Part shown: positions 18,569 through 26,990 of the stretch, piece after piece
Position numbering within the stretch: position 1 is the stretch's first letter
How the letters are laid out: each line of letters starts with the position of its first letter
From: Monoglobus pectinilyticus
GTDB lineage: Bacteria; Bacillota; Clostridia; Monoglobales; Monoglobaceae
Assembly: GCF_002874775.1 (NCBI RefSeq)
Contig: NZ_CP020991.1
Coordinates: 1,617,225-1,681,224 of the forward strand
Direction of reading: 5' to 3'
Length of the DNA stretch: 64,000 nt
Notes under the pieces: model-generated
What the model saw: the letters and a program-made list of their open reading frames with translations, nothing else
Told to the model about the DNA's origin: nothing
Databases searched by the model: none
Made by a program: the position numbers and the translations under genes

Positions 18569-19297
18569 TCACAATATTACTTTCCCGAATGTATAGATAG
18601 GTTCAGAATCATTGAAAAATATGGGAGTATATCTGGGATTGATTGAAGTTAGACACGGACGGCCGTTTATTTTATCAAGTTTTTTACAATATGCGTCACC
18701 ATTGTATAGAAATATTCCTATATCTCCAAATCCTATGTGAGGCATATATTTGATATAAACTATTTCACCGTCACAAATATCCGGTTCCATGCTATCGCCT
18801 GAAATACGTATTCCGGCGTCTGCTTCAGGAGGAGCGGGCAATTCCATTACTTCCATATCATCATCGGTTATATAATTGCCCAGCCCGGCCGCTGCCGGCT
18901 GCATGTATACAGGTATAGGCCGCATTCTGTTATGAAATTTAATAACTCGTTTATCCAAATATTTGTTGTATTCATAATTTAAACAATTAAGTACTGCTTC
19001 AAAATTTTCAGGGTCACGAGAGATTTCACGCAGTTTTGTGATAGCTAGATTGAGTTCAGTATTGTATTTAAATTTGTTGTATTCAGTATTTGCGTCGCAA
19101 AAAAAACTGTATACGTCATCAATGTTATATTCCCGGCAGAGTTCAAGAAATGTTTTGACGTCCGGTTCGGAAATGCCATTTTCCCAAGCGCTGAATCTAG
19201 CTTGTTTTATACCAAATTTTTCATAGACCTGTTTTTGGGAAAGTCCGGAATTGTATCGTGCCTGTTTGAGTTTTTTACTCAAGTTTTTATTTGCCAT
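18569..19297 (-). CDS. Phage-type repressor: XRE helix-turn-helix with S24 peptidase domain
   Basis: CI/LexA-like regulator. The helix-turn-helix is at residues 1-60 (LKQARYNSGLSQKQVYEKFG, then WENGISEPD). The C-terminal S24 domain has a cleavage-like Ala-Gly region (AAAGLGNYITDD), the serine in RISGDSMEPDI and the lysine in AYCKKLDKINGRP. It should repress the divergent promoter and be inactivated by RecA-promoted self-cleavage. An upstream in-frame ATG at 19315 exists, but AGGAGGTGATT sits directly ahead of the ATG at 19297, which I use. It is convergent with the portal gene without spacing. Confidence 0.9.
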   Translation of the reverse strand: MANKNLSKKLKQARYNSGLSQKQVYEKFGIKQARFSAWENGISEPDVKTFLELCREYNIDDVYSFFCDANTEYNKFKYNTELNLAITKLREISRDPENFEAVLNCLNYEYNKYLDKRVIKFHNRMRPIPVYMQPAAAGLGNYITDDDMEVMELPAPPEADAGIRISGDSMEPDICDGEIVYIKYMPHIGFGDIGIFLYNGDAYCKKLDKINGRPCLTSINPRYTPIFFNDSEPIYTFGKVIL

Positions 19298-19315
19298 ATA
19301 ATCACCTCCTGTCAT

Positions 19316-19430
19316 AATATATCACATTTTGTAGAATTAATCAAGGAATAAAATCGAAAAATTTGTTATTTTATCCTTGACAAATAAAAAATTTGTTATA
19401 TAATGGTTGTGATAACAAAAAAATTGTTGG
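19316..19430. promoter_or_regulatory. Divergent repressor/early-promoter control region with operator half-sites
   Basis: The plus promoter is TTGACA (19377-19382), 16 bases, TATAAT (19399-19404). The minus promoter for the repressor is TTGATT (19339-19344 on the complement), 17 bases, TATATT (19316-19321). The half-site TTTGTTAT occurs at 19362-19369 and again 30 bases later at 19392-19399. An inverted copy, ATAACAAA, is at 19412-19419. These overlap or flank the plus promoter as expected for CI-type operators. About 180 bases of leader with nothing recognisable follow before the next gene. Confidence 0.7.
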
Positions 19431-19583
19431 GATTTGGTGTTTATGGTAATAATGTGTAAGTAAAAAATCTTAGTCTTATATTTTAAATCAGGTATTTATA
19501 AACATTTATATAAGATAAGCAATTATTTTTTTAAAAGCAATGTGAAAATAAATCACAAAATTTAATAAGAAAGGAATATGAAT

Positions 19584-19784
19584 ATGACGCATCCCGACAT
19601 AAAGTATATAGAACGTTATGGTTATACCAGAGGGGAGCTGGAACGCGGCAGGCCGGTCGGTATATGCCTGTTTTGCGGCAGTGAGGTTTTTCAGGGCGAT
19701 GAGGGGTTCATCAAGAGCTTTGACGGTTTGTTTTGTAATATTGAATGCTGCCATAACTACTATGAAATTGATTCACAGGAGTAA
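19584..19784 (+). CDS. Small cysteine-rich protein of the phage cluster
   Basis: A 66-residue protein with ICLFCGSEVFQGDEGF followed by FCNIECCHNYYEI: a CxxC and a CxxxCC arrangement that could hold zinc. It is the first gene behind the repressor-controlled promoter. AAAGGA is well spaced for the ATG at 19584 and too close for the ATG at 19578. I do not recognise a named family; a small regulatory or adaptor role is only a guess. Confidence 0.6.
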   Translation: MTHPDIKYIERYGYTRGELERGRPVGICLFCGSEVFQGDEGFIKSFDGLFCNIECCHNYYEIDSQE

Positions 19785-19812
19785 ATGTGAATAAAAGAAA
19801 GGAGAATATATT

Positions 19813-20241
19813 ATGAAATTTTCAAATGCAGACCAAGTCAAAAAGTGGCTGAGATTGCTGCCGGTTGCGAGAAAAGAAATGAATGCAAAAATAAGTTTTT
19901 ATAATCAGCTAATAAATGATTTTACAAGAGTTGAATATACTGAGAATGAAATAGTGAGAAATGGATTATCGAAAAATACATATAAAGGTGAAATTAACAA
20001 TGTTCATTTTTACCGTTCTCAGATTGAGGAGTGCAAGAAAAAATATGATAAACTGCTGAAGGATTGGGAAAGACTTTCAAAATTGTTAGACAGCGAAGAG
20101 ATAACATTAATAACTGAAAAATATTTGAAAGGCAACAGTTGGGACTCTATGGAATTCGTTATGTTTTACAGCCGCCGCCAATGTTTCAGAATACTTGAAA
20201 GAGCGGCTGAAAAGTTAATAGGCGAGACGGTTGGAGAATAA
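19813..20241 (+). CDS. ArpU/DUF1492-like phage transcriptional regulator
   Basis: The 142-aa protein has a helical N-terminal half (KKWLRLLPVARKEMNAKISF) and a C-terminal sigma-region-4-like helix-turn-helix (LDSEEITLITEKYLKGNSWD, then SRRQCFRILERAAEKL). Proteins of this form sit just ahead of terminase genes in many Firmicutes prophages, where they act as late-gene activators. GAAAGGAG precedes the ATG. The stop overlaps the ribosome binding region of the next gene. Assignment rests on the domain pattern and position. Confidence 0.65.
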   Translation: MKFSNADQVKKWLRLLPVARKEMNAKISFYNQLINDFTRVEYTENEIVRNGLSKNTYKGEINNVHFYRSQIEECKKKYDKLLKDWERLSKLLDSEEITLITEKYLKGNSWDSMEFVMFYSRRQCFRILERAAEKLIGETVGE

Positions 20242-20242
20242 T

Positions 20243-20527
20243 ATGGCAGAGTTTGTTAATGAGAATCATAATAATAAAAACGACCAATCCAAAGAATATA
20301 TAAATAAAGATTTAAATAATGGGGAAATTACAAATGTTATAAAACAGAGCGAGGAAGTTAACAGAGCGATGGAAGCTTTAAATAAGATACAGGAACTGCT
20401 CTGCTGCGGAGACAAAAGAATTGAATTATCTGCGGCTAAGGAGATATTAGGTCAGCTTGGTATGCCCGGTGAACTTGGGGGAGAAAATGAAATAACAAAG
20501 CTTGAAGTTGAAATAAAGGTTATATAG
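20243..20527 (+). CDS. Probable phage terminase small subunit
   Basis: A 94-aa protein with a polar, asparagine-rich N-terminus and a helical C-terminal half ending in ELSAAKEILGQLG, a phrase common in small-terminase-like proteins. It directly precedes the large subunit (15-base gap), the normal place for TerS, which recognises DNA for packaging. The ATG at 20243 has GGAGA five bases upstream; a TTG at 20231 is less likely. No clear DNA-binding helix-turn-helix is visible, so the identification depends mostly on position. Confidence 0.5.
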   Translation: MAEFVNENHNNKNDQSKEYINKDLNNGEITNVIKQSEEVNRAMEALNKIQELLCCGDKRIELSAAKEILGQLGMPGELGGENEITKLEVEIKVI

Positions 20528-20542
20528 GATGGGGTATACAAT

Positions 20543-21946
20543 ATGGATTCAAAATTAAAGCTTGAAATCACAAAGACGCAGCTTAAATTTATAGAGTCAA
20601 AAGCTGATGAAGTGCTGTTCGGCGGCGCGGCCGGAGGCGGCAAGTCATACGGACAATTAGTTGACGCTTTATTATTTGCCTTGAAATATCCCAGAAGTAT
20701 ACAGCTGGTATTGAGAAGAACATTTCCTGAACTTGAGCATTCTTTAATAATGAATTCTCTTTTGATATACCCTACCAGCGTGGCTTCTTATAAGGTGAGT
20801 TCCAGAAAGTGGATATTTAAAAACGGCTCGGTCATCGAATTCGGATTTTGTCAGTCTGAGACGGATGTGCTGAGATATCAGGGAGCTGAATATGACATAG
20901 TTAGGTTTGACGAGCTCACTCACTTTACTGAGAACCAATATACATATCTTTTATCGCGCGTCAGGGGAACAAACGGGTATCCAAAACAGATAAAATCCAG
21001 CACAAATCCCGGCGGAATAGGGCATAATTGGGTCAAGCGAAGATTTATTGACGGATATGAGCCAGGGGTTGAGCATAAAACTGAATTTGATACTAAACGA
21101 TTGTTTATTCCGTCTTTTGTTCAGGATAATAAATTTTTGATGAATTTGGATAAAGACTATATAAAAAGGCTTGAACAGCTTCCTGAAAACGAACGCCGGG
21201 CGCTTTTATTCGGAGAATGGGATATATTCGACGGTCAGGTGTTTACCGAATGGAAAAACGACATAAGAGGCTATAAATCAAGAAAATTCAGTCATGTTAT
21301 AAAACCGTTTGAAATTCCGAAAGAGTGGAGAAGGTTTAGGGCGTTTGATTTTGGTTATTCCAAGCCTTTTGCGGTATCATGGTATGCTGTGGATTATGAC
21401 GGCAGAGCATATAATTACCGTGAGTTATACGGCTGTGCCGGAAAGCCTGATGTTGGAATAAGATGGACGGCGCAGAAAATAGCCGATAAGATACTTGAAC
21501 TTGAAGAAGATGAGACAAAAGCCGGATGTAAGATAACCGGAATTGCGGATCCGGCAATATGGAACGCTACAGGAAGCGCAGAGGGGAGTATTGCTGAGAT
21601 GATGGAAAAACGCGGAGTATATTTTGAAAAAGGGAAAAATGACAGACTGGCAGGAAAGATGCAGGTGCATTACAGGCTGGCTTTTGACGCTGAAGGTTTT
21701 CCAATGCTTTACTTTTTTGAAGGCAAATGTTCAAACATGATAAGAACCTTGCCGGAACTGAAGTATGACAGTATAAACCCTGAGGATGTTGATACAAAAC
21801 AGGAGGATCATTTATATGACGCGCTTAAATATTTCCTGATGTCAAACCCTATTACTCCAAACAATTTTGATACTTCTGATAATATTGAAGAGTATTCTCC
21901 TATATGGACTGAAAAAAACAGTTCTTTTGAAAGATTTATAGTATAA
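20543..21946 (+). CDS. Phage terminase large subunit
   Basis: DNA-packaging motor with ATPase and nuclease domains (467 aa, full length). The ATPase part has the Walker A variant LFGGAAGGGKSYGQL at about residues 30-45, Walker B with IVRFDELTHF, and the coupling segment SSTNPGGIGHNWVKRRF. The nuclease part has FDFGYSKPFAVSW, GIADPAIWN and the final acidic motif EDHLYDALKYFLM. All key acidic residues appear present, so the protein could be active. It is the last phage gene; ruvX begins 90 bases later with its own promoter. Confidence 0.92.
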   Translation: MDSKLKLEITKTQLKFIESKADEVLFGGAAGGGKSYGQLVDALLFALKYPRSIQLVLRRTFPELEHSLIMNSLLIYPTSVASYKVSSRKWIFKNGSVIEFGFCQSETDVLRYQGAEYDIVRFDELTHFTENQYTYLLSRVRGTNGYPKQIKSSTNPGGIGHNWVKRRFIDGYEPGVEHKTEFDTKRLFIPSFVQDNKFLMNLDKDYIKRLEQLPENERRALLFGEWDIFDGQVFTEWKNDIRGYKSRKFSHVIKPFEIPKEWRRFRAFDFGYSKPFAVSWYAVDYDGRAYNYRELYGCAGKPDVGIRWTAQKIADKILELEEDETKAGCKITGIADPAIWNATGSAEGSIAEMMEKRGVYFEKGKNDRLAGKMQVHYRLAFDAEGFPMLYFFEGKCSNMIRTLPELKYDSINPEDVDTKQEDHLYDALKYFLMSNPITPNNFDTSDNIEEYSPIWTEKNSSFERFIV

Positions 21947-21951
21947 AAGGG

Positions 21952-21980
21952 TTGTAATATTTTAGGAATAATGGTATTAT
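21952..21980 (+). promoter_or_regulatory. Promoter of ruvX
   Basis: TTGTAA (21952-21957), 17 bases, TATTAT (21975-21980). It gives ruvX transcription independent of the phage cluster. Confidence 0.6.
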
Positions 21981-22036
21981 AACTTTGATATTAATTTTTG
22001 TTTGGAAATTGTAAACATGGAGGATTAAAACCGTAT

Positions 22037-22447
22037 ATGAAGAGTTTGGGAATAGATTTCGGAGATAGCAGAACTGGCTTTGCAGTATCTGATGAATTGG
22101 GGTTCGGCGCCGGCACTTTGGATAATTTTAAGTCCGGAAGCATTTATAAAGTTGCCGAATATGCCGCTAAACTTTCGAATGAGTTAGGAGTTTCCGAAAT
22201 TGTAGTTGGGTTTCCAAAGAACATGAACGGTACGGTTGGGGAACGCGGAGAAAAGACTAAAATGTTTGTTGAAAAACTGGAAGAGTTGGTAGATGTGCCC
22301 GTTATTCTTTGGGACGAAAGGCTTACTACCGTTTCAGCTCATAATTTAATGAACGTTACAAACGTCAGAGGAAAGAAACGAAAAGAGTCTGTCGACAGTA
22401 TTTCCGCCGCCTTTATATTACAATCGTATCTGGACAGCAAACGTTGA
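22037..22447 (+). CDS. ruvX: RuvX/YqgF family Holliday-junction resolvase-like nuclease
   Basis: RNase H-fold nuclease (136 aa) linked to processing of 16S rRNA precursor ends and to recombination intermediates. Motifs are LGIDFGDSRTGFAVSDE at the N-terminus, IVVGFPKNMNGTVGERGEKT, and WDERLTTVSAHN, followed by the C-terminal VDSISAAFILQSYLD with the last conserved Asp. The real start is the ATG at 22037, which gives the standard N-terminus; GGAGG lies 13 bases ahead, a rather long spacing. ireB, the usual upstream neighbour in Clostridia, is absent here and replaced by phage genes. The DUF1292 gene follows after 16 bases, as is usual. Confidence 0.93.
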   Translation: MKSLGIDFGDSRTGFAVSDELGFGAGTLDNFKSGSIYKVAEYAAKLSNELGVSEIVVGFPKNMNGTVGERGEKTKMFVEKLEELVDVPVILWDERLTTVSAHNLMNVTNVRGKKRKESVDSISAAFILQSYLDSKR

Positions 22448-22463
22448 GAAAGGAGCAGTAAAA

Positions 22464-22769
22464 ATGTCAGATGAAAATAAAGATGTAATGCAGGAAGAAA
22501 ATCAAAATATTTTAGAATTAGTAGATGAGGATGGAAACACGGTGCCTTTTGAGCATTTGGATACTGTGCAAATTGACGGCGAGGATTATATAGTGTGTAT
22601 TCCATATAATGAAGAAGAGGAAGAAGTTACAGAAATCGTATTGTTTAAGATAGATAAGGCTGCCGAGAGTGAGGATTGTTTGTCTCAGGTTGTAGATGAA
22701 AATTTGGCGGAGAGAATTTATCAGGAATTTAAGAAGCGTAATGCGGACCAATTTGATTTTGAAAATTAA
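22464..22769 (+). CDS. DUF1292 family protein (YrzB-like)
   Basis: A small acidic protein (101 aa) with the family core FEHLDTVQIDGEDYIVCIPY followed by VTEIVLFKID, and a C-terminal RIYQEFKKRN segment. Function is unknown, though the family is consistently next to ruvX in Firmicutes. AAAGGAGCAG precedes the ATG, and a bidirectional terminator follows. Confidence 0.9.
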   Translation: MSDENKDVMQEENQNILELVDEDGNTVPFEHLDTVQIDGEDYIVCIPYNEEEEEVTEIVLFKIDKAAESEDCLSQVVDENLAERIYQEFKKRNADQFDFEN

Positions 22770-22778
22770 ATAATATAT

Positions 22779-22807
22779 AAAAGCGGCCTTTTATAAGCCG
22801 CTTTTTG
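22779..22807. terminator. Bidirectional terminator between convergent genes
   Basis: AAAAGCGGC (22779-22787) pairs with GCCGCTTTT (22797-22805); the T-run on one side and the A-run on the other allow use from both strands. Confidence 0.85.
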
Positions 22808-22811
22808 TTAT

Positions 22812-24560
22812 TCAAATAAATTCGATATTTACAATCCTGTTTTGCTCGTCCCATGTAACTGCAGCTCCGAAAGCCTCCGATACAGCTCTGAGCGGTAACA
22901 TTGTATGGTCGCTTAACAGTATAGCAGGTGCGTCAAGTTCAATTTCCCAACCGTTTTTAGTCATTTTATTATCATTGATTTTTAGAGATATTTCGGTGCC
23001 GTTTTTCTTTGCGGTTACTGTCTCATTTGTCTCGTCCCAAATTACTTCGGCTCCCAAAGTTTCAAATATAGCGCGCATTGGAACCATTGTTCTGTCGTGA
23101 ATAATAAAAGCAGGCTGGTCTGAAATTAGTTCCTCGCCATTTATAAATACAGGAACTTCAGGGTAATTGACTGTTTGATTTGAGTCTTTTGAATTATAAG
23201 TTATTTTGAAATCTTTTGAGTCAAGTTTTTGGCTTGAAGAATATTTTTCAACCGTTAATGTATGCGTTCCTTCAGATAAGTTTGACGAATCAAGAGTAAA
23301 CTCATAAGGAGGATACATTGTTTCATAGAGAGAAACGCCGTCTATTAGGTATTTGACGTTTAAATACAACGCTTTGGGTTCATAGGCGTAGGCGGATAAT
23401 TTAAGGCTGTCTTTAACTTCTATGTCGTGCATTTCGGGATACTCGACAGGAGAAAATCCCGGATATCCCTGGATGTATGGAGGGGTTGAAACCGCCGAAT
23501 TAACTATTGAGTAAAGTTCCGGCGAATCACTCATGTTATATCTGTAAAAATCCAAATCCACGTTATGGTTAAAGCTTACGTTTATTTTAATCTGCGGAAA
23601 CACTCTCGGAATCTCATAATAAAATTTTCTAAGCTGCTGTGCTGCCCAGTCAACATATTCAAAACCGTTTATGTAGTCTTCACGTCCGGGCATTTCGCCG
23701 TAACCTACACCGCCTTCAGTTATGACAACCGGCTTTTTTATGTTATATGTTTCCATAAAATCAGTTATTACTTTAGCTCCTATTACAGCATTGCTGTAGT
23801 CGCCGGCTACGAAAGAGACGCTGTTTGACCATGTTGTCTGTGCTTTACTTCCCTGAAAGTATGGCATTACATATAAACTCATACCAATCCAGTCTGTATA
23901 CTCATCGCCGGGATAAAAATCTATCAGTCTTAAATCGACTGAACCAACATTATTCGGCGCCCAAACAACCGCAATATTATCCTTTGTGTGGGCATAGTCG
24001 GCTACATATCTGAAAAGCTTTATAAAGCTTTCAGGATGAGTAAAATTATCGTTTATATTAAACTCTTTGCCAAATACCAAAAGGCTGTCATTACCGTCTG
24101 AGGCTATGTTATCGACAGTATTTTTAATGTAGTTTTCATAGTCTGCAGGTTCAATAACTTCGTCTTTTAATGCACAGTTCCAATTATAAAGTCTGAATTT
24201 TCCGCTTCTTTCGGCATATTCAGATATTTCAGCTCTTTCGCATACGTCATTTGTTAAAGTCGAATCAAACCAAAAATATTCAGTGTCTATAGTGTTAGGA
24301 ATCGAAGAATAAGACACGTCGTGGGGGGTACCATGGTACACCCCACTGCCGGGTTCAAACTTTGCTCCGTAAAAACATCTGTTTTCGGTTTTTGCCTCAT
24401 AGTATATTCTGAAATCCGGCGTCTCGCAGAGCTTACCCATTCTGCTGACCGTTTCATCCATTATACTCTCGCATTGCACCGGTGTGCAAAAAGGTATAAT
24501 AAACAGTAAAAACAGTGATATACCGAGAGAGCGTCTAAGAAAGTTTAAAGTTTTTTTCAT
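22812..24560 (-). CDS. Secreted GH26-like glycoside hydrolase with copper-amine-oxidase-N-like domain
   Basis: A secreted protein of 582 aa from the ATG at 24560 (signal peptide MKKTLNFLRRSLGISLFLLF to about residue 30). A longer open frame begins at 24641 but would bury the signal peptide and overlap the next gene. The catalytic part resembles family 26 glycosidases, which include endo-beta-mannanases: LVFGKEFNIND as the likely acid/base glutamate region, VVWAPNNVGSVD, DFYPGDEYTDWIGMSLY, and KPVVITEGGVGYGE with the likely nucleophile. An Ig-like segment follows (about residues 370-450), then two repeats of the copper amine oxidase N-terminal type (DRTMVPMRAIFETLGAEVIW and DHTMLPLRAVSEAFGAAVTW). 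These are often used in Clostridia to attach proteins to the wall. The substrate is unproven. Confidence 0.8.
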   Translation of the reverse strand: MKKTLNFLRRSLGISLFLLFIIPFCTPVQCESIMDETVSRMGKLCETPDFRIYYEAKTENRCFYGAKFEPGSGVYHGTPHDVSYSSIPNTIDTEYFWFDSTLTNDVCERAEISEYAERSGKFRLYNWNCALKDEVIEPADYENYIKNTVDNIASDGNDSLLVFGKEFNINDNFTHPESFIKLFRYVADYAHTKDNIAVVWAPNNVGSVDLRLIDFYPGDEYTDWIGMSLYVMPYFQGSKAQTTWSNSVSFVAGDYSNAVIGAKVITDFMETYNIKKPVVITEGGVGYGEMPGREDYINGFEYVDWAAQQLRKFYYEIPRVFPQIKINVSFNHNVDLDFYRYNMSDSPELYSIVNSAVSTPPYIQGYPGFSPVEYPEMHDIEVKDSLKLSAYAYEPKALYLNVKYLIDGVSLYETMYPPYEFTLDSSNLSEGTHTLTVEKYSSSQKLDSKDFKITYNSKDSNQTVNYPEVPVFINGEELISDQPAFIIHDRTMVPMRAIFETLGAEVIWDETNETVTAKKNGTEISLKINDNKMTKNGWEIELDAPAILLSDHTMLPLRAVSEAFGAAVTWDEQNRIVNIEFI

Positions 24561-24588
24561 ATTATATATCCTAATAACTAAGTTTATC

Positions 24589-25290
24589 TTATGCAGTCTG
24601 TACGTTTTGGCTGTTATCGCGTATACCGCGGAGATACTCATAGAAGTTTGTATAAGCGGTATTTATGTATGGCGATAGGAAGATGTAGCCAATACCTAAT
24701 GTGACAGCGGCCAACAAAATCCATCCGATAAAGCTTAGGCTAAGTACAAATAACTTCCACTTATAACCTTTCATCATTTCTTTGCTGGCTCTCAGAGCTT
24801 CAAGAGCGGTCATATCATCATTGTCCGCAAGCAGATAAAAAGCCTGTGAGTATCTGTATGACGCTATGATGCCGGGGATAACCAAAAGCAATGACCATAG
24901 GAATGTGAATATCCCGATTAAGAGCATAAGCAGGAAAGAACGCATTATTGTATTAAATCCATAAGAAAATCCTGTAAATATGTAGCTGAACTCCGAGTTA
25001 CCGGTTCTTACAAGGTTCAGGAGATACTTGCTCATACCGTACGTCATACATCCTGATACAAACAGAAGGACAATAGTGCCGATTAATGAGTAGGATGTTA
25101 CAAATATAAACGTTCCGGCTGATACATTTGAGCCCATACTAATCAAATTCGCAGTCATTTGCGCAGGAAAGTTTACTACAATGCTGACAGCCATAACTAC
25201 CAGAGTTGCAACAAACAATGCAATTATAGCCTTGCCCCACTTACCGCGAAGCTGATTTAAAGATAAATTTTTAAAATCTTTGCATGTCAT
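24589..25290 (-). CDS. DUF975 family membrane protein
   Basis: The 233-aa polytopic membrane protein has about six hydrophobic segments, beginning with LNQLRGKWGKAIIALFVATL and containing the family signature SLLLVIPGIIASYRYSQAFY, followed by ALEALRASKEMMKGYKWKLF. Biochemical role is unknown; related proteins are widespread in Firmicutes. AAAGGAG precedes the ATG and a promoter lies upstream. The GH26-like gene begins 28 bases downstream, so both are probably on one transcript. Confidence 0.88.
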   Translation of the reverse strand: MTCKDFKNLSLNQLRGKWGKAIIALFVATLVVMAVSIVVNFPAQMTANLISMGSNVSAGTFIFVTSYSLIGTIVLLFVSGCMTYGMSKYLLNLVRTGNSEFSYIFTGFSYGFNTIMRSFLLMLLIGIFTFLWSLLLVIPGIIASYRYSQAFYLLADNDDMTALEALRASKEMMKGYKWKLFVLSLSFIGWILLAAVTLGIGYIFLSPYINTAYTNFYEYLRGIRDNSQNVQTA

Positions 25291-25356
25291 AATTCTTACT
25301 CCTTTTTATATTATAATATATTTTTTTATTCATTTTTTACAGGATTTTACAAAGAA

Positions 25357-25385
25357 ATTATACCATGATACAGGATATTTATCAA
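25357..25385 (-). promoter_or_regulatory. Promoter of the DUF975-GH26 unit
   Basis: On the minus strand TTGATA (25380-25385), 17 bases, TATAAT (25357-25362). Confidence 0.65.
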
Positions 25386-25551
25386 GTTACTTTTTTATTA
25401 CGCGCGGCGTGTTTTTCAATTCAATAATTGATATAAATTGTATCTAATATTTCTTGTTCAGTGCGTAGTCTTTTTTGCTTATCTATGTATATTTAAAATT
25501 ATCATGAATATGATTAAGAGATATAATTCAGACAAGCGTGGAGGAGAAGAA

Positions 25552-26829
25552 ATGATTGAGAGAAGCTACAAGGCAAGAAAAATTCCGGAAAAACATCAGT
25601 ACCGGGCTGTTGTTATCGACGGACATAAAATTATAAAAACAGCAGTTTTTTTAGCGGCTGTCGGAGTTATTGTCGGCGTTATAATAACATCGTTTTCATA
25701 TACTAAAACAGCTGTTCCGACAGCGTCTCATGTTACGGAATCGCAATCTGCGGAGGTGGCTCAGGAAAATGTAAAGCAGGACAGCGAAGAAAAATCTGAA
25801 GAAAGGTCTGATAAAAAAATAAATATAAAGGAGTCATTTGATTCAGTTTTAAAAACTGCCTGTTCATACATATTAGGGTTTGACCCATACAATATTAACG
25901 GGGCTTTAGCTGCAGAAATTCATGGAGCCGATATGGTTAACAGTTATGAAATGGTTCAGAAGTCTTCTGAATTTGACGAAAGCAATGTTGTCCCGACAGA
26001 GGAACCTCGGCCAACACCGGGAGCAGAATCGTCGGCCGACGGTGAGAATCAGGCGGACATAAAAGCGATAAATGCAGGTCAGAACGCAAACAGCAACTCC
26101 AATGAGATTAAAATAGGGAACCAAACTTCATACGGCGTAGATATAAATAAAATGCTGAGCGAACCGCTTGATATTGATATGAGCGTCGACGGTCCGAAAG
26201 TTCTGATAGTACATACACATGCGACAGAGGCATATGCTCCTGAAGGAGCTCAAAAGTATAACCGCGAGGAGAGCGACAGGAGCATGGAGAATACTGAGAA
26301 TGTCGTAGCGGTAGGCAATGAGGTTACTGAAATATTTAACAGCCGCGGCATTGAAACCTTGCATGATACAGCGCTGCATGATTATCCGTCATTTAACGGA
26401 GCTTATGCAGACGCACTTTCGTCTATTGAGTGGTATTTGTCTGAGTATCCAAGCATACAGGTTGTTTTTGACCTGCATAGAGATTCAATAGTTTATGATG
26501 ATGATACAAAGGCAAAAGTGGTTACAAAAATAAATGGTAAAAATGCGGCTCAACTAATGTTTGTTGTAGGCACTAACGAAAAAGGGCTGTATCATCCGGA
26601 CTGGCGCGAGAATTTGAAATTTGCACTGAAACTGCAGGATAAAATAGACCAGAAATACCCTAACTTAATGAGGCATGTAAACTTAAGGCAGGAAAGGTTT
26701 AACGGACACACAACCCACGGAAGCCTTATCATTGAGATGGGGTCAAGCGGAAACAGTTTAGAGGAGGCTAAGTACGGTATGAGCTGTGCCGCTGAATGTA
26801 TAGCTGACTTCTTAAATGAACTTAAATAA
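25552..26829 (+). CDS. spoIIP: Stage II sporulation protein P
   Basis: Peptidoglycan amidase/endopeptidase that, with SpoIID and SpoIIM, thins septal peptidoglycan during engulfment of the forespore. From the ATG at 25552 (after GGAGGAGA) there is a basic N-terminus, one membrane anchor at about 28-48, a low-complexity linker to about residue 195, and then the SpoIIP domain: VLIVHTHATEAYAPEGAQKY with zinc-binding histidines, IQVVFDLHRDSI, and near the end NGHTTHGSLIIEMGSSGNS. Length (425 aa) is normal. The presence of this gene supports an endospore-forming ancestry. The protease gene gpr, often adjacent in Clostridia, is not here. Confidence 0.95.
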   Translation: MIERSYKARKIPEKHQYRAVVIDGHKIIKTAVFLAAVGVIVGVIITSFSYTKTAVPTASHVTESQSAEVAQENVKQDSEEKSEERSDKKINIKESFDSVLKTACSYILGFDPYNINGALAAEIHGADMVNSYEMVQKSSEFDESNVVPTEEPRPTPGAESSADGENQADIKAINAGQNANSNSNEIKIGNQTSYGVDINKMLSEPLDIDMSVDGPKVLIVHTHATEAYAPEGAQKYNREESDRSMENTENVVAVGNEVTEIFNSRGIETLHDTALHDYPSFNGAYADALSSIEWYLSEYPSIQVVFDLHRDSIVYDDDTKAKVVTKINGKNAAQLMFVVGTNEKGLYHPDWRENLKFALKLQDKIDQKYPNLMRHVNLRQERFNGHTTHGSLIIEMGSSGNSLEEAKYGMSCAAECIADFLNELK

Positions 26830-26860
26830 TAAATTTAACATAAATGTCACAAACTTTAAC

Positions 26861-26921
26861 GTATTAGTATGCAAATTTTGATACTAATACTCTTGAAAAA
26901 GATTCACCTTTCAGATATAAT
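26861..26921 (+). promoter_or_regulatory. murT-gatD promoter with a flanking inverted repeat
   Basis: TTGAAA (26893-26898), 17 bases, TATAAT (26916-26921). Immediately upstream is a perfect 10-bp inverted repeat, GTATTAGTAT (26861-26870) and ATACTAATAC (26881-26890), with a 10-base centre. It could be an operator abutting the -35 box, or the terminator of spoIIP, although no T-run follows it. Confidence 0.6.
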
Positions 26922-26990
26922 GTACTTTAAAAGAATTTGGACGCGGAGTAAATTATTTCTTAAATGTATTATGCCGAAAGGATGAATTTA

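Noticed and set aside
15950-21990. attL/attR direct repeats bounding the phage cluster
   Set aside because: No convincing direct repeat was found comparing the sequence just before 15991 with that after 21946, and there is no integrase gene.
24561-24641. N-terminal extension of the GH26-like protein
   Set aside because: It would overlap the DUF975 gene and place 27 residues ahead of a clear signal peptide; the ATG at 24560 has an AGGA at suitable distance.
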